Positions 5,723 to 6,321 of a stretch of 6,321 bases of DNA are shown here, piece by piece. Origin of the DNA: Opitutus sp. GAS368 (GTDB taxonomy: Bacteria > Verrucomicrobiota > Verrucomicrobiae > Opitutales > UBA953); assembly GCA_943332745.1 (NCBI GenBank), contig CALQQQ010000071.1:1-6321 (forward strand), in the 5' to 3' direction. How positions within the stretch are numbered: position 1 is the first letter of the stretch; each line of letters starts with the position of its first letter. Position numbers and translations under genes: made by a program. The notes beneath the pieces are model-generated. The model was not told the DNA's origin. It was given only the letters and a program-made list of their open reading frames with translations, and ran no database searches.

Positions 5723-6321
5723 TTACTTGATCTCGCCGATCGAGATATTGCGGTACTCGACCTTCATCTTCACGCCACCGTGCACTTGGAGGCCCACCGG
5801 AGCGGCCTTGGGGTAACCAGCGTCGACGTAATTCGAGACCTGCTCGCCATTGAGCCAGACGGTGTAGGTGTCGCCCTTGGCCTGAAAGCGGATCTTGTTC
5901 CATTCACCGTTCTTCCAGAGAGTGGCGACCTTCGGAGCCCAACCGGCTTCGGGGTATTTGCCGATGTAGAAAGCGCCAGTCATATCCTTCTTAAGAGAGC
6001 GGGAAACGCCGATCTGCATCTGGATGTCCTTCTTCCCGGCAGCGTCCTTGCGGACCATGATACCGCTATCGATTTCGCCGTTAAAACGGCATTCGCACTC
6101 GATGACGACGTCCTGGTAGGACTTCTCGGTGTAAAGCATATTGCCCTTATTGTAGTCCTTGAAGGACTTATCGTTGGCACCCGTCAGGACGCCGTCGGCG
6201 GCGGTCCAGAAGGCGTCACTGCCGGAAGTCTTCCAGCCGGCGAGGTCCTTGCCGTTGAAGGCGGACTCGAGTTTGACGTCGGCGGCGGAAGCCGAGACGA
6301 CGAGGGCGGCGAGGGCCGCGA
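5723..6321 (-). CDS. DUF1080 / 3-keto-disaccharide hydrolase-like secreted protein (5' end off window)
   Basis: The reading frame enters from the right edge (first full codon ends at 6319) and runs 198 residues to the TAA at 5723-5725. The visible start, AALAALVVSASAAD, is the tail of a Sec signal peptide with likely cleavage after ASA, so probably only about ten residues are missing. The rest is one DUF1080 domain (PF06439, concanavalin/LamG-like beta-sandwich): FNGKDLAGW (21-29), DSGIMVR (84-90), NGEWNKIRFQAKG (137-149) with WLNGEQV (155-161), and GLQVHGGVKMKVEYRNISIG (176-195) at the end. Family members are secreted or periplasmic and are linked to sugar-derivative (3-keto-glycoside) hydrolysis, though most, including this one, are untested. 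At about 210 residues it is the usual single-domain size. An internal ATG at 6139 is not the start, because the conserved FNGKDL region lies upstream of it. Confidence 0.92.
   Translation of the reverse strand, partial: AALAALVVSASAADVKLESAFNGKDLAGWKTSGSDAFWTAADGVLTGANDKSFKDYNKGNMLYTEKSYQDVVIECECRFNGEIDSGIMVRKDAAGKKDIQMQIGVSRSLKKDMTGAFYIGKYPEAGWAPKVATLWKNGEWNKIRFQAKGDTYTVWLNGEQVSNYVDAGYPKAAPVGLQVHGGVKMKVEYRNISIGEIK

Noticed and set aside
5723..6139. A 138-residue protein starting at the internal ATG 6139
   Set aside because: The same frame continues upstream through the conserved FNGKDLAGW segment and a signal-peptide tail to the window edge, so 6139 is internal.

Overview
The window is about 63% G+C by eye and looks like chromosome from the Planctomycetota-Verrucomicrobiota group. 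Verrucomicrobiota is preferred. The main reason is the set of families on the minus strand: a Tat-exported DUF1501 protein, a secreted PPC-domain protein, and a DUF1080 (3-keto-disaccharide hydrolase-like) protein. All three families are heavily expanded in those phyla. Start sites lack clear Shine-Dalgarno sequences, which also fits. Species cannot be named from this sequence.

Layout: positions 1-580 (minus) hold the N-terminal 193 residues of a secreted PPC-domain protein that runs off the left edge. Positions 652-1983 (minus) hold a complete DUF1501 protein, transcribed just ahead of it and probably in the same operon. Positions 1984-2202 are an AT-rich divergent intergenic region with a candidate plus-strand promoter (TTGACA-17-TAAAAA) and a curious near-match to a Tn5 mosaic end. 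Positions 2203-4719 (plus) encode an 838-residue membrane protein: three N-terminal membrane segments, a long coiled coil, two more membrane segments, and a roughly 355-residue exported C-terminal domain. Thirteen bases later, 4733-5665 (plus) encodes a 310-residue Pro/Ala/Lys-rich lipoprotein containing a near-perfect 66-residue tandem duplication. A strong hairpin at 5677-5702 separates this operon from the convergent DUF1080 gene (5723-6321, minus), whose first few residues lie beyond the right edge.

Functionally, the minus-strand genes look like exported polymer- or sugar-degradation accessories, common in bacteria of this group that feed on complex carbohydrates. The plus-strand pair is the unusual part. 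The membrane coiled-coil protein has an N-terminal and FDPLAV-type module that I associate from memory with uncharacterised coiled-coil proteins of marine phages and a few bacteria. Charge distribution places both the coiled coil and the C-terminal domain outside the cytoplasm. With the co-transcribed repeat lipoprotein it suggests an undescribed two-component envelope structure. That function is inference only. No RNA genes, CRISPR arrays, insertion sequences or replication origins were seen.
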